Shown here: positions 44,477 to 55,795 of the stretch, piece by piece
How positions within the stretch are numbered: position 1 is the first letter of the stretch
Layout of the letters: each line of letters starts with the position of its first letter
DNA from: Litsea cubeba
Taxonomy: Eukaryota > Streptophyta > Magnoliopsida > Laurales > Lauraceae
Assembly (NCBI GenBank): GCA_012931725.1
Contig: CM022951.1
Location: 35,600,809 to 35,664,808 of the forward strand
Length of the DNA: 64,000 nt
Reading direction: 5' to 3'
Program-made: the position numbers and the translations under genes
Notes under the pieces: generated by a model
What the model saw: the letters and a program-made list of their open reading frames with translations, nothing else
The model's database searches: none
Told to the model about the DNA's origin: nothing

Positions 44477-47082
44477 GTCATACTTGAAAGCCTCCTTAGG
44501 GCCTGCATGTTCATCATTGTTGCCACTAGGGGCGCTTACAACATCTTTTTCCCGAAGGATTTACATATGTAAAGGAAGATTGGTTGTAATTTTTGTGGTA
44601 GTCCCGGCCAGAGCGGGTGCCTCTACCAACTTCGAGAGCTTCTTGAGAAGGGTCTTCGTTTGGAAGATTGTCTTCAGGATCAAGAGGCTGTCGTTTTTCA
44701 TTTGCTGAGGATGCATCAGCAGCAGAGTTACCATCCTCAGTGATTGTGTTGCATGGAGCATTTTCCGGGAACAAGTCCTGAACAGCATCCAGCAATCTTT
44801 CTTCTTCGTTGACTAATTCATCGTCCCAAGCATCAATAGCTGGGAATTCTTCAGTCAGGAAGGGTGTGAACTTTGAAGTCACAGTCTCAGGAGAAGAAAC
44901 CTGAGAGGGTGTCATCTCAGTGAAAGTCACGTGAGACGAGGTGGCTCCAGAAGATACATTGCTAGGCGTCGCCGGAGTGTAAGTGCTCTCATCAGACGAT
45001 GCTTCGGAAGAGCTATAATCCCGAATTATCACATTACAGGAAGCTCTGACGGGAGACGTTGCCTGATCGGAGTCAGACTCATCCTCGGATGTGAGAGGAT
45101 CGTCTATCCAGCAATTTTCTCCATTTTCAGGAGTTAAGGGAGGATGTACCTGATGGTCTTCAGGGACTTCAGGCTCTGGATTGCGAGGAGGCTCGTTGAC
45201 GCGTTCTTGCTCTTGTTCTAGAGCGAGTCGCTGCAAGATCCTTGCATATTCTTCAAGATCAGGCATGGGAGCCGGATCTTCTTCTTCATCATCTCTTTGT
45301 GGCTCAACATTGTTGATTTCCACTGGAGTGATGAGAGGTGCTGGGTCAGCAGCATTTTCTTGTACAGCCTCTTGGTCTTCTTCATCATCAGACCAGGATC
45401 CTTGTGGCTGTAGGGGGTTATACCAGATTACTGGCATAAGATGAGACTCAGGAACCCATTCTTCATCGGAGAGATATTCTCCTGTTTCAAGGGACTCCTC
45501 CCACTCATCTGTGTAGTTGGATTCAAATCCATCATCGGTGTCGCTGGACTCGTATCCATCAATGGAGAATCCAACTACCGAATTGCAAGAGTATGATGTC
45601 TCCTGCATGGCTTCTCTGAATTGAGGTGGCATGAAATCACTGAGAGTGAATTTCCTTACCCCCTTTGAAGTCTCTGGAAGGGATGTTTTTGTTACCTCCA
45701 GTGAAGCGGTAGAGGAAGCCTCTGCCTTTTCTTTGACCTCTAGTTTTTGCTGGGTCTTCTCTTGCCGTTTGAGCTTGAGGAGATGTTTCCTAGCCTGCCT
45801 TCGCTGTTGAGCTGTAGGCTTTATTTTCACGACCTCCCAATTTTCATCTTCCAGGAGATCGGGATGTACCCATATCGGTTGTCCGTCTGGTGTCGGGTAA
45901 GGAACCAGTTCCTCGGACGCTTCGATTGAGTTTATCACCTTGAAGGAAGTAGTAATCTTCTTCTTCGGTGATCTTGATGTTTGTCCACATGTCACCATGT
46001 TGACGGAGGCAGACCCATAGTTTTTGTCAAAGGTGATGACTCCGTTTTTCCACATCTCATTTATTTTCTCTCTCACAACGAAGCATTGATTGAGAGGATG
46101 CGAGATCATCTGGTGGTATGGACAGTACCGAGGATCGTTGGTTTTGCCAACATCACCCGGTCTTTTTGGTTCAGGCAAGGTGAGCTTGCCGTTTGCCACA
46201 AGAGCCCCGAAGATTTCATCAACATCTTCATCAAACGGGTATTTCTTCTCTACTCGTTCTTTGAAGGCATCAGAGAGTTCAGGTCTCTTACCAGCAGCTT
46301 TGTTTTCAGCTTTCTTTGGTGGCTGAGGAGCTGGCTTGGTCTGCACATTGAGGACCTCTTTCTTCTTTGGTTTAGAGGTTGCAATGGCGGTTGGCTCTTT
46401 CTTTGATGATTTCTGACTGTTGAGGTCTTTAATCACCGTTTCAGCTTCCATGGAAGCTTCTAGGAGTTCTCCCAGGTTTTTTGATTTGTTGCCGATGATC
46501 ATGGAGCGGATTCTGGCTCTCATGTTGTTTCGGCAGATGTCGACTAGCGACGCTTGTGGCAATACATCAGAGCATTTGTATGCCATTGCTTTCTACTTGT
46601 GAATGAAGTCATATGTTGATTCATTCTCCCCCTGTTTTAGGCTGCACAGCTGAGCCATAGTAGCGGGATGATCCTCACCTTTGAAGTGAGTTAGGAAGCG
46701 TGTCTCTAGCATGGCCCAGTTTCGGATTGAGTCCTCCGGCAGAGTGGAGTACCAATCGAAGGCCGTACCTTTTAGGGTACTTGCAAAGAGGCGGATCTTG
46801 AGTGCATCTTGATCCGCGATAGCTCCCGTCAGGATCTTGAAGTGGATGACGTGCTGTCTGGCTGATCCTTTCCCCGTATATGTTTGGAGAGTAGGATGCT
46901 TGAATTTGGTGGGGAACGGGACCGAGTCCATCCATAAGGGATATGGTGGCTTGATCCCATGCTCTTTGAGTATATCCTCTTCTTTTGCTTTGGCGAGGAT
47001 ACCGTCTACGTCCTTTTTGGTAAGGGCGCGTGACTCATTTTCTTCTCTATTTACCTCGTCGTCTTGATGATTCGGAGGAGGT
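44477..47082 (-). pseudogene. B gag, capsid and acidic tail
   Basis: First the gag core (F-D-W-Y-S-T-L-P, F-L-T-H-F-K-G-E-D, Y-D-F-I-H-K) at 46593-46931, in a frame open from about 47070. An in-frame TAG at 46593-46595 is TGG in A. Then 686 open codons at 44526-46586: A-S-L-V-D-I-C-R-N-N, a Lys-rich region, a variant zinc knuckle with ligands C, H, H and C (C-P-Y-H...H...C) near 46100, then a long acidic Ser/Thr-rich tail. A frameshift at about 44540 ends the frame before protease. A large gag with an acidic tail is unusual and family-specific. Confidence 0.82.
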
Positions 47083-48349
47083 TCATTGTTCGCCCTGATT
47101 TTGGAAGGCGAGGAGAAGGTTTTCCATCAGAGTTTCAATCCTCTGCTGGCCCTGTTCCAAATGTTGGATGCGGGTGATCGCATCTTCTGGAGGTGGATTG
47201 CGGGGTGGTGGCTCAGAATTTGTAGCCAAGACATTCATCCTTCGTGATTCGAACGAAGAAACTGTCCTGGTGACTGAGCTGGGGCTCATTCTTTTTGAAG
47301 AAGAGCTTGAGGAAGGATCACTCTGCTGTCCTTTACTTGAAGGAGCAGGGGATTCTTCTGAATGTCTTCTTGTCCTGGAGACGCTGCGGGTCATTGGACG
47401 TCGGACATGGATTTTTGTTGCTGATTTTTGGCGCCTTCTGGTTTTTCCAACCATATGGACGGCAGCAACTTGGTTGGGTCTTTCTTTTTCGACCCATTTG
47501 GGAGAGACTTGAAGTGTGGGAAGCTGGGTCCTTTGCTTCTGTAGTCTTTTTTGTCGATATAACGCGCGGCGGCGTATACGGCGAGCAATTTGAGCTTCGG
47601 TCAGCTCTAACTGGGCTCTGACGATGAAGGATGTGCTCCCTCGGGCGCAGCAGCCGAGTCTGTCTTCTTTGTAGCTGGGCAAGGACAGGATGCGAACCCT
47701 ATCCTTCGCCAGTTGCAGCGAAGCTTTGAATTTGTGAAGCTCGGCCCCTGTAGATATGAAGGGTCGAACTGCAGATTTGTAGGCCTTAGCAGATGCTTGT
47801 GGAGGCCTTGTGATGCATGACTTGATTTTGGGCTTGTAGGAACAAGCCGGCTCATGCTGGGATGACTTGGAAGTCAGGTTGGAGATGGGTCTCTCCTCTT
47901 TCATGTAAGCAAGAGGATAGAACTGGTTCTCCTTGAGTGGGGCCAGGAATGCTGGCTTAGTGGATGTCTGGGACCTTCTTTGTTTTGGTGAAGGTCTTGG
48001 GGACCAAGTCTTGGGGTAGACCTGGTTGTTTGCAGGTTGAGGCTTCGTGGGGCTGCCACGGGCTTCAGGTCTTCTAGTGCTTGCCTTTGGTGTCACGGTA
48101 GTGACGACGTTGAGAGGCGAGTTTCTGCTTCTTGGAGGGAGCAGCTTGTTCCTCAGGAAGTGGGAATGGTCCCAGCGTCCCGAAGACGATAGTCCGGGGA
48201 GTCGAGGTCGACCCGGAGTTCACAGAGTTGCCGAGGGAGTTGACGCTTCGGCAGCTGATGGGGCGCTTGTAGGTGCGCGTGGTTTGCTTCTGTTGAAGCA
48301 TGAGTTGGTGCTTGCTTTCGTCGAAAGTAATGGTTAGTGAAGCTGCCAT
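47083..48349 (-). pseudogene. B gag N-terminal basic region
   Basis: The ATG at 48347-48349 opens M-A-A-S-L-T-I-T-F, also present in both A copies. A frameshift near 48110 shifts into the frame of 47083-48096, which is strongly basic (A-R-R-I-R-R-R-A-L-Y-R-Q-K-R-L-Q-K-Q) and ends with a short coiled coil (I-Q-H-L-E-Q-G-Q-Q-R-I-E-T-L). A stop at 47083-47085 separates it from the capsid frame. Whether this was one protein with gag or a separate first ORF, as in Ogre-type elements, cannot be settled from two broken copies. Confidence 0.68.
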
Positions 48350-50361
48350 TGTTAGTTTTTTCGAAAATTTCTGAAACAAGACCACATCCATTAGTAATCA
48401 CAAGAATATAATGATCATAAATGGGAAGTTCTATGGTTTCGTCTTTTCAAATTGCTCGAGGTAGATGACCCAAGCAATATGAGGAAGACAAAATGCCATA
48501 GAAGGTACAATTGTTCTGATCGCAGGTATGGTAAGCCCAGAATGGGCATCCCAGTGACTGCTAGAAGCAATTGTGAACTTAAATTCGACTTATCGAGAAG
48601 CAGAGCTTGCTCGAGGTAAGAAGAATATAAAGTTGGAGTTACAAATGTGCCGGTCGCAATACAGTAGACCCTGAAAGGGCGTACTAGTACCGCTAGACAC
48701 AAATGTTTTGAGACCGCATCTATGAGATGAGATTCTCTGTTTTGAAAGGTCAAGATTGGATTCATCAAAGAGAGCAGATGGTATTCCAATCTGAACACGG
48801 TCTCGGCGATTTCCGCGAGCGCCAGTGCTCAGAAAGAAATGAACCATGATTTCTCGAATCTGAATCTAAAAATGACGAGTTTTTTTTTTTTGAAAAGCCA
48901 ATATCGGGTTTATCAAAGAGAGCAAAAAGGCACTCCAATCTGAACACGGTCTCGGCGATTTCCGCGAGCGCCAGTGCTCAGAAAGGAGAAGACCAAGATT
49001 TCTCCAATCTAAACCCAAAATGACGGAAGTTTTTTTTTTTGAAGTTTTTTGAAGATTTTTTTTTTTTTTTTTTTAAAAAATCTTTTTTTTTTTTTATTTA
49101 TTTTTTATTATTTTTTTTTTAAGATTTTTTTTTGAAATTTTTTTTTATTTTTTATTTTTTATTTTAAAATTTTTATTTTAAAATTTTTATTTTTAAAAAA
49201 AAATTTATTTAAAAGACGAGAGAGTACACATAGGCCTCCTAACCCGGTCTTATGAAACCTTGATTGATAGAATTGCCCCCAGGTAAGGGTAGGATTACTT
49301 AATGAACCCGTTTGGAGGACCCTTGCCTAGAACAGTCAAGCTGTCTCCACACTCTGGACAAGGCTTTTCTTTGAATCAACCATGATCAAAGAACGCAGTT
49401 GGTTTAACCTTAGTGGTCTATGTCTTTTTTTTTATATATTTTTTATTTTATTTTTATTTTTATGAATTCATCGAAGAGAAACCATGGCCCAAAACCTTAG
49501 TCGAACAGGCTCAACATTTCTGCAAGCGCGATGAACGATAGGAACAGATCAAGGTTTCTCAATTTTGAATCCAAATTAAGAAATCTAAAATTTTTTTTTA
49601 TATATATATATATTTTTTTTTTATTTTTGATGAACTCATCGAAGAGAAACCATGGCCCAACCCCTAATCCGAACACGGTCTCGGCGATTTCCGCGAGCGC
49701 CAGTGCCCAGAAGGGAAAGGATCAAAGTTTCTCAATTTTGAATCCAAAAATGAAAAATCTGATTTTTTACTTTTTTTTTTATATTTTTTTTTTAGATTTT
49801 TATTGAACTCATCGAAGAGAAACAATGGCCCAACCCCTAATCCGAACACGGTCTCGGCGATTTCCGCGAGCGCCAGTGCCCAGAAGGGAAAGGATCAAAG
49901 TTTCTCAATTTTGAATCCAAAAATGAAAAATCTGATTTTTTACTTTTTTTTTTTATATATTTTTTTTTAGATTTTTATTGAACTCATCGAAGAGAAACAA
50001 TGGCCCAACCCCTAATCCGAACACGGTCTCGGCGATTTCCGCGAGCGCCAGTGCCCGGAAGGGAAAGGATCAAAGTTTCTCAATTTTGAATCCAAAAATG
50101 AAAAATCTGATTTTTTACTTTTTTTTTTATATTTTGAAAAGAGAAAGAGTGGAAATAAATTCAAAGAATTAGAAATTTCCAAACAAAAAATCTCATCTCA
50201 TTTTTTTTTTTTTTGCGGAATTCAACATAGGCCACCAATTATAAAGTAGCCAAGGAATCGAGAAAAGAAATATAAGCATAGAGCAAAATGTATGATATGC
50301 AAATATTTCATTTCTAGCATCGTGTTCTCAAATAAACGAGTCCCACCGGGTGATGCCAGCT
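48350..50361. repeat. B 5' leader with about 170-bp tandem repeats
   Basis: Two diverged units of about 145 bp at 48752-49020, then an AT-only tract (49028-49212), unique sequence to about 49440, and four close units of 165-175 bp starting near 49463, 49629, 49805 and 49979. Each carries CATCGAAGAGAAAC, and the last three a GGCGATTTCCGCGAGCGCC word. No convincing ORF. Confidence 0.85.
50337..50358 (-). other. B primer binding site (candidate)
   Basis: TGGCATCACCCGGTGGGACT and two more bases, three bases inside the 5' LTR on the minus strand. It reads like a long complement of a tRNA 3' end that reaches into the T-loop (GAGTCCCAC side). tRNA-Arg primers are described for Ogre-type elements, but I cannot assign the tRNA. 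The same site occurs near 55771-55792; the copy near 60900 has a one-base loss. Confidence 0.6.
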
Positions 50362-52758
50362 TGATGGACCGCGCTCCCGATGCCCGGGTTCCTACCGAGG
50401 TCGGCGGACGTGGGAGTCCGTTTGGTTCCCGACCCTTTCGTAACCGGGGGGCAAAAGGGCGTGCATCAACATTTCTTTTTTTGTGGGTGTGCCAGATTTT
50501 CTATTTTACTTGGAATTGCAAGTGGTGATCCGGAGATCAACCTTCGCAAGTAAAAAGGAAATCAACTTCTTTCAAGTTTTCCATTGCACATATATTTAAG
50601 AAAAGAGACATTTTCTTGATTTGCCGTGAAAGGCGATTTTTTTGGCATTTATAGCCGATTTTGGCGTTTATAGCCGATTTTTGGCGTTTATAGCCAACTT
50701 TGGCGTTTATAGCCGATTTTGGCGTTTATAGCCGATTTACAATCCTTATCAACAATGAAAGACAAGAATTGTGATTTTGTCTCTTTTAAAAAAAAATACA
50801 AACTACAATGAAAAGCAAGAAAAGGAGGATCTAACTTCTCAGGAGATTGTGGGGGACTCGTTTAGATTGACGGTCGCAAGCCATATGTGGGCTTCGCCAT
50901 TATCCATGCAGATGAGAACAGAGGATGCTATTGATTCGCTTGGCTTGGCTATAACCTCAGGTTTTTAGAAGACAAAGACCAAAGGAAGGTCCTATGTCCA
51001 ATAAAAAACCGAGTAGACGGGCTGAAAAGCCATATCTAAGCCATTGGAGGCAGGAGGAGAAGGCAAGGACCTTGGGGGGGGGGGGGGTACCCCCCAAGGG
51101 ACTTTTGTCACCTTGTTGCGGTGGCCGGTGTAGAACTTCCGCAGAGTTTTCTCTCTTTTTCTTTTCTCTGGATTTCTGACTGCTGTCTGATGTTTGTTGT
51201 GTGTTTTTCCGATCTGGATTCCTTTGGAGTGCTCTCCTATTTATAGGCTCTTGGTAGCCATTTAGGAGAGCTTATGGGCTTTTAATGTCATTAAGCCACA
51301 TAATGGGAGGAGTTACAAAATTGAATTGTTTATTTTGTAACTCCTTTTTCTTGGCTTCTGATTGGCCGGAGGAGATTGAGGGCATTTAATCGCCTTTAAT
51401 CGCCATGATGGGAGGAGTTTCATGGGTTAAATGCCATGAATCTCTTGACTTGTAACTCCCAAATGCTTGCTTCTGATTGGGCCGTCCAAAGAAATGGATT
51501 AATGACTGTAATAAAGCTAGTCAATTAATCGCATTAAGTGGTCGCCGAGCAGCTGAAGAGTCGCGGGCCGTGCCATGTCTTTTGGAATTCTTCTGTCGAT
51601 GATCATCGATGGATCTTCATGTAGATCGACATCAGATGACCATGTAATTTCAGGTGCTTGTTGCCAACAGCGGGTCGGTGCCATCTGTCCTGTCGATTTC
51701 TCGATCGGTCGGGTGGAAAGCACACTTTTTTTTGGTTGACCGGGTGGCGATCAATACTGTCTTCGATACTCTTGATGATTTACCCGTGTTTTGGATGGAT
51801 ATCAGAGGACTTGGTGTCTCAAAAGCATGAATTTTGGAAAGTACCAGAGGCTGGGCTCCTCGAATCGCGAAAAAAACGGCGAAAACCGGGGTTTCCGGGG
51901 CTTTCCCGGCGACCCCGGGGTCCATGGTCGCCGGCGACCCTGGCCCAGGGTCGCAGGGGCCTGCGACCTTGGGCCAGGGTCGCAGGGCCCCTGCGACCCT
52001 GGCCCAGGGTCGCAGGGGTCTGCGACCCTGGGGGGGTTTTCCCCTTTTTTGGTCCCGTTTTGCGTCCGTTTTTGCTCTTTTTTGATTCTTTTTTCTTCTG
52101 TACTTTTCTTTGACATTTTGATCATTTATTGGCCTGATTTCTTTGTAGGAAACCTGATGAGAATCCTTGCATTTTATTTTGCAAAGTTTCCAATTTCCTG
52201 AGAAAGCCGAAGACTTTGTCGCGCAGAGCTGCCGATTTTCTGTCAAAAGCTGAAACTGGGTCAAACGATGTCGGAATGACCTGAAATTTGGTGTGAAGCC
52301 TGCTGAGCAATAAATAAGACCAACCATAGGCTTTTGTTTGAGTTTTGAAGCCGTTTGGGGTCCTATCACCTGTAGACTTGCTTTTTGTCGCGATGAAGAT
52401 GTCGCGGTTTGATGTGCGGTCAACCGATGTCCGATTGACTTGAAATTTGACAGGGAACCTATTGGAGTCATTTTAAGATGATCCATAGGTTCTGTCTTGG
52501 AAACCATGGTCCCGGAGAGCTTTACCGCCGAGAGGCTTGATTTGGCTGTTGGAGAAGCGAAGTTAGGCCAAATGATCTTGAAATGGCTTGAAACTTCTTG
52601 TGTACTCCTCTTTTGGCTGTCTGGATGAATCTTGCAGTTTTTGTTTGATTCTGACAAGATTTGATTTTTGGAAGCAGCATTGCCTATTTATGGCAGGTTG
52701 CGACTTCATGTAGCTCTTTGTATCTTGGAAAGGCAAAGTGACATTTTTGGTGTCAACA
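50362..52758 (-). repeat. B 5' LTR
   Basis: 2397 bp. Matches 32232-34562 except for about six substitutions, some one-base indels and a 66-bp gain in a GC-rich repeat near 51940-52040. TATA at 51237-51246. Confidence 0.95.
51940..52040. repeat. Expanded GC-rich hairpin repeat in B 5' LTR
   Basis: The unit is built on GCGACCCTGG/CCAGGGTCGC, 10-bp inverted arms with one base between. It is repeated about three times here but present once in LTRs at 33795, 57362 and, shorter, 62475. Confidence 0.85.
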
Positions 52759-52763
52759 CTCAT
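52759..52763. repeat. TSD CTCAT, right side of element B
   Basis: Directly follows the CA of B at 52758 and continues into A's gag as CTCATGTTGTTTCGG. Confidence 0.93.
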
Positions 52764-53792
52764 GTTGTTTCGGCAGATGTCGACTAGCGACGCTTGTGGC
52801 AGTACATCAGAGCATTTGTATGCCATTGCTTTCCACTTATGAATGAAGTCATATGTTGACTCATTTTCCCCCTGTTTTAGGCTGTACAGCTGAGCCATAG
52901 TAGCGGGATGATCCTCACCTTTGAAGTGAGTCAGGAAGCGTGTCTCTAGCATGGCCCAGTGTAGGAGGCTGGGTCCTTTGATTCTCTAGTCTCTTTTGCT
53001 GATACGACGCGTGGCGGCGTATACGACGAGCAATTTGAGCTTCGGTCAGCTCTGGCTAGGCCTTGACAACGAAGGATGTGCTCCCTCAGGTGCAGCAGCC
53101 GAGCCTGTCTTCTTTGTAGCTGGGCAAGGACAGGATGCGAACCCTGTCCTTCGCCTGTTGCAGCGAAGCTTTGAATTTTTCAAGTTCGGTCCCTATAGAG
53201 ATGAAGGGTCGAACTGCAGGTTTGTAGGCCTTAGCGGGTGCTTGCAGAGGCCTTGTGATGCATGACTTGATTTTGGGCTTGTAGGAACAAGCCGGCTCAT
53301 GCTGGGTTGACTTGGGAGTCAGGTTGGAGATGGGTCTCTCCTCTTTCATGTAGGCAAGAGGGTAGAACTGGTTCTCCTTGAGTGGGGCCAGGAATGCTGG
53401 CTTAGTGGATGTTTGGGACCTTCTTTATTTTGGTGAAGGTCTTGGGGACCAAGTCTTGGAATAGACTTGGTCGTTTGAGGGTTGAGGCTTCGTGGGACTG
53501 CCACGGCTTTGGGCCTTCTGGTGCTCACCTTTGGTGTCACGGTAGTGACACGTTGAGAGGCGAGTTTCTGCTTCTTGGAAGGAACAGTTTGTTCCTCGGG
53601 AAGTGGGAATGGTCCTAGCGTCCCAAAGACGATAGTCCGGGGAGTCGAGGTAGACCCGGAGTTCAGAGAGTTGCCGAGGCAGTTGACGCTTCGGCAGCTG
53701 ATGGGGCGCTTGCAGGTGCGCGTGGTTTGCTTATGTTGAAGCATGAGCTGGTGCTTGTTCTCTTCGAAGGTAATGGTTAGTGAAGCTGCCAT
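52764..53792 (-). pseudogene. A gag, N-terminal part, first copy
   Basis: The ATG at 53790-53792 opens M-A-A-S-L-T-I-T-F. The basic N-terminal region runs to about 53346, then shifts frame. At about 52960 the sequence jumps from the basic region to the end of the capsid core (L-E-T-R-F-L-T-H-F-K-G-E-D). Compared with B, about 795 bp (46720-47513) are missing, with AGT/AGTGT shared at the junction. The end abuts the B insertion and continues at 32226. The deletion removes most of the capsid. Confidence 0.8.
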
Positions 53793-55795
53793 TGTTAGTT
53801 TTCGAAAAGTTTCTGAAACAAGACCACATCCATTAGTAATCACAAGAATATAATGATCATAAATGGGAAGTTCTACGGTTTTGTCTTTTCAAATTGCTCG
53901 AGGAAGATGACCCAAGCAGTATGAAGAATGCAGAAAGCCATAGAGGGTACAATTGTTCTGATCGCAGGTATGGTAAGCTCAGAATGAGCATCCCAGTGAC
54001 GGCTAGAAGCAATTGTGAACTTAAATTCGACTTATCGAGAAGCAGAACTTGCTCGAGGTAAGAAGAATATAAAGTTGGAGTTACAAATGTGCCGGTCGCT
54101 AATACAGTAGACCCTGAAAGGGCGTACTAGTACCGCTAGACACAAATGTTTGGAGACCGCATCCATGAGATGAGATTTCCTGTTTTGAAAGGTCAAGATT
54201 GGATTCATCAAAGAGAGCAGATGGTATTCCGATCCAAATACGGTCTCAGCGATTTCCGCGAGCGCCAGTACTCAGAAGGAAATGAACCATAATTTCTCGG
54301 ATCTGAATCCAAAAATGACGAGTTTTTTTTTTTTGAAAGGCCAATATCGGGTTCGTCAAAGAGAGCAAAAGGCACTCCAATCTGAACACGGGCTCAGCGA
54401 TTTCCGTGAGCGCCAGTGCTCAGAAGGAGGAGACCAAAATTTCTCCAATCTAAACCCAAAATGACGGAAGTTTTTTTTTTAGAAGACTTTTTTTTCAAGA
54501 TTTTTTAAAAAAAAAATCTTTATTTTTTATTTATATATTTATTTATTTTTTATTTATTTTAATATTTTTTTTTGAAAATTTTTTATTTTTTATTTTTTAT
54601 TTAAAAAAATTTTTTTGAATTTTTTTTTATTTTGAAACATTTTTATTTAAAAGACGAGAGAGTACACATAGGCCTCCTAACCCGGTCTTATGAAATCTCG
54701 ATTGATAGAATTGCCCCCAGGTAAGGGTAGGATTACTTAATGAACCCGTTTGGAGGACCCTTGCCTAGAACAGTCAAGCTGTCTCCACACTCTGGACAAG
54801 GCTTTTCTTTGAATCAACCATGATCAAAGAACGCAGTTGGTTTAACCTTAGTGGTCTATGTCTTTTTTTTTATATATTTTTTATTTTATTTTTATTTTTA
54901 TGAATTCATCGAAGAGAAACCATGGCCCAAAACCTTAGTCGAACAGGCTCAACATTTCTGCAAGCGCGATGAACGATAGGAACAGATCAAGGTTTCTCAA
55001 TTTTGAATCCAAATTAAGAAATCTAAAATTTTTTTTTATATATATATATATTTTTTTTTTATTTTTGATGAACTCATCGAAGAGAAACCATGGCCCAACC
55101 CCTAATCCGAACACGGTCTCGGCGATTTCCGCGAGCGCCAGTGCCCAGAAGGGAAAGGATCAAAGTTTCTCAATTTTGAATCCAAAATGAAAAATCTGAT
55201 TTTTTACTTTTTTTTTTATATTTTTTTTTTTAGATTTTTATTGAACTCATCGAAGAGAAACAATGGCCCAACCCCTAATCCGAACACGGTCTCGGCGATT
55301 TCCGCGAGCGCCAGTGCCCAGAAGGGAAAGGATCAAAGTTTCTCAATTTTGAATCCAAAAATGAAAAATCTGATTTTTTACTTTTTTTTTTATATATTTT
55401 TTTTAGATTTTTATTGAACTCATCGAAGAGAAACAATGGCCCAACCCCTAATCCGAACACGGTCTCGGCGATTTCCGCGAGCGCCAGTGCCCGGAAGGGA
55501 AAGGATCAAAGTTTCTCAATTTTGAATCCAAAAATGAAAAATCTGATTTTTTACTTTTTTTTTATATTTTGAAAAGAGAAAGAGTGGAAATAAATTCAAA
55601 GAATTAGAAATTTCCAAACAAAAATCTCATCTCATTTTTTTTTTTTTTGCGGAATTCAACATAGGCCACCAATTATAAAGTAGCCAAGGAATCGAGAAAA
55701 GAAATATAAGCATAGAGCAAAATGTATGATATGCAAATATTTCATTTCTAGCATCGTGTTCTCAAATAAACGAGTCCCACCGGGTGATGCCAGCT
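53793..55795. repeat. Leader copy 1 (A-like then B-like), with about 170-bp repeats
   Basis: Up to about 54700 it matches 59161-60068 (A type). From about 54773 it matches B 49334-50361, including four repeat units near 54900, 55068, 55246 and 55420 and the same poly-T/TATATA lengths. It ends in the primer-site sequence before the LTR at 55796. Confidence 0.82.

Larger units (their letters stand above)
32232..52758 (-). mobile_element. Element B: complete 20.5-kb Tat-lineage Ty3/gypsy lacking RT and RNase H
   Basis: LTRs 32232-34562 and 50362-52758 begin TGATGG and end CAACA, with TSD CTCAT. Minus strand: 5' LTR on the right, PBS, repeat-rich leader, gag with a long basic N-terminus, protease, remnant of archaeal RNase H, integrase. 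Plus strand: multi-exon PMD-like antisense gene at 35621-40545. Compared with A, 2.95 kb from inside the protease frame's 3' side to the last part of the second RNase H is missing. The junction is at about 43731-43735, with shared bases CCTCT. LTRs differ by about six substitutions plus short indels and a 66-bp repeat change. So B moved recently but needed RT from elsewhere. Confidence 0.93.

Noticed and set aside
49028..49212. AT-only tract as a replication origin or matrix attachment site
   Set aside because: Composition alone is not evidence; it is low-complexity A/T in a repeat-rich leader.
50337..50358. tRNA gene fragment
   Set aside because: Only a short antisense match next to an LTR with no cloverleaf; explained as a primer binding site.
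51650..52657. 335-codon minus-strand frame in the Tat LTR (also 57246-58025 and 33925-34461)
   Set aside because: It spans U3, including the GC hairpin repeat, changes length with one-base indels among LTR copies, and shows no domain. Open by chance in GC-richer LTR sequence.
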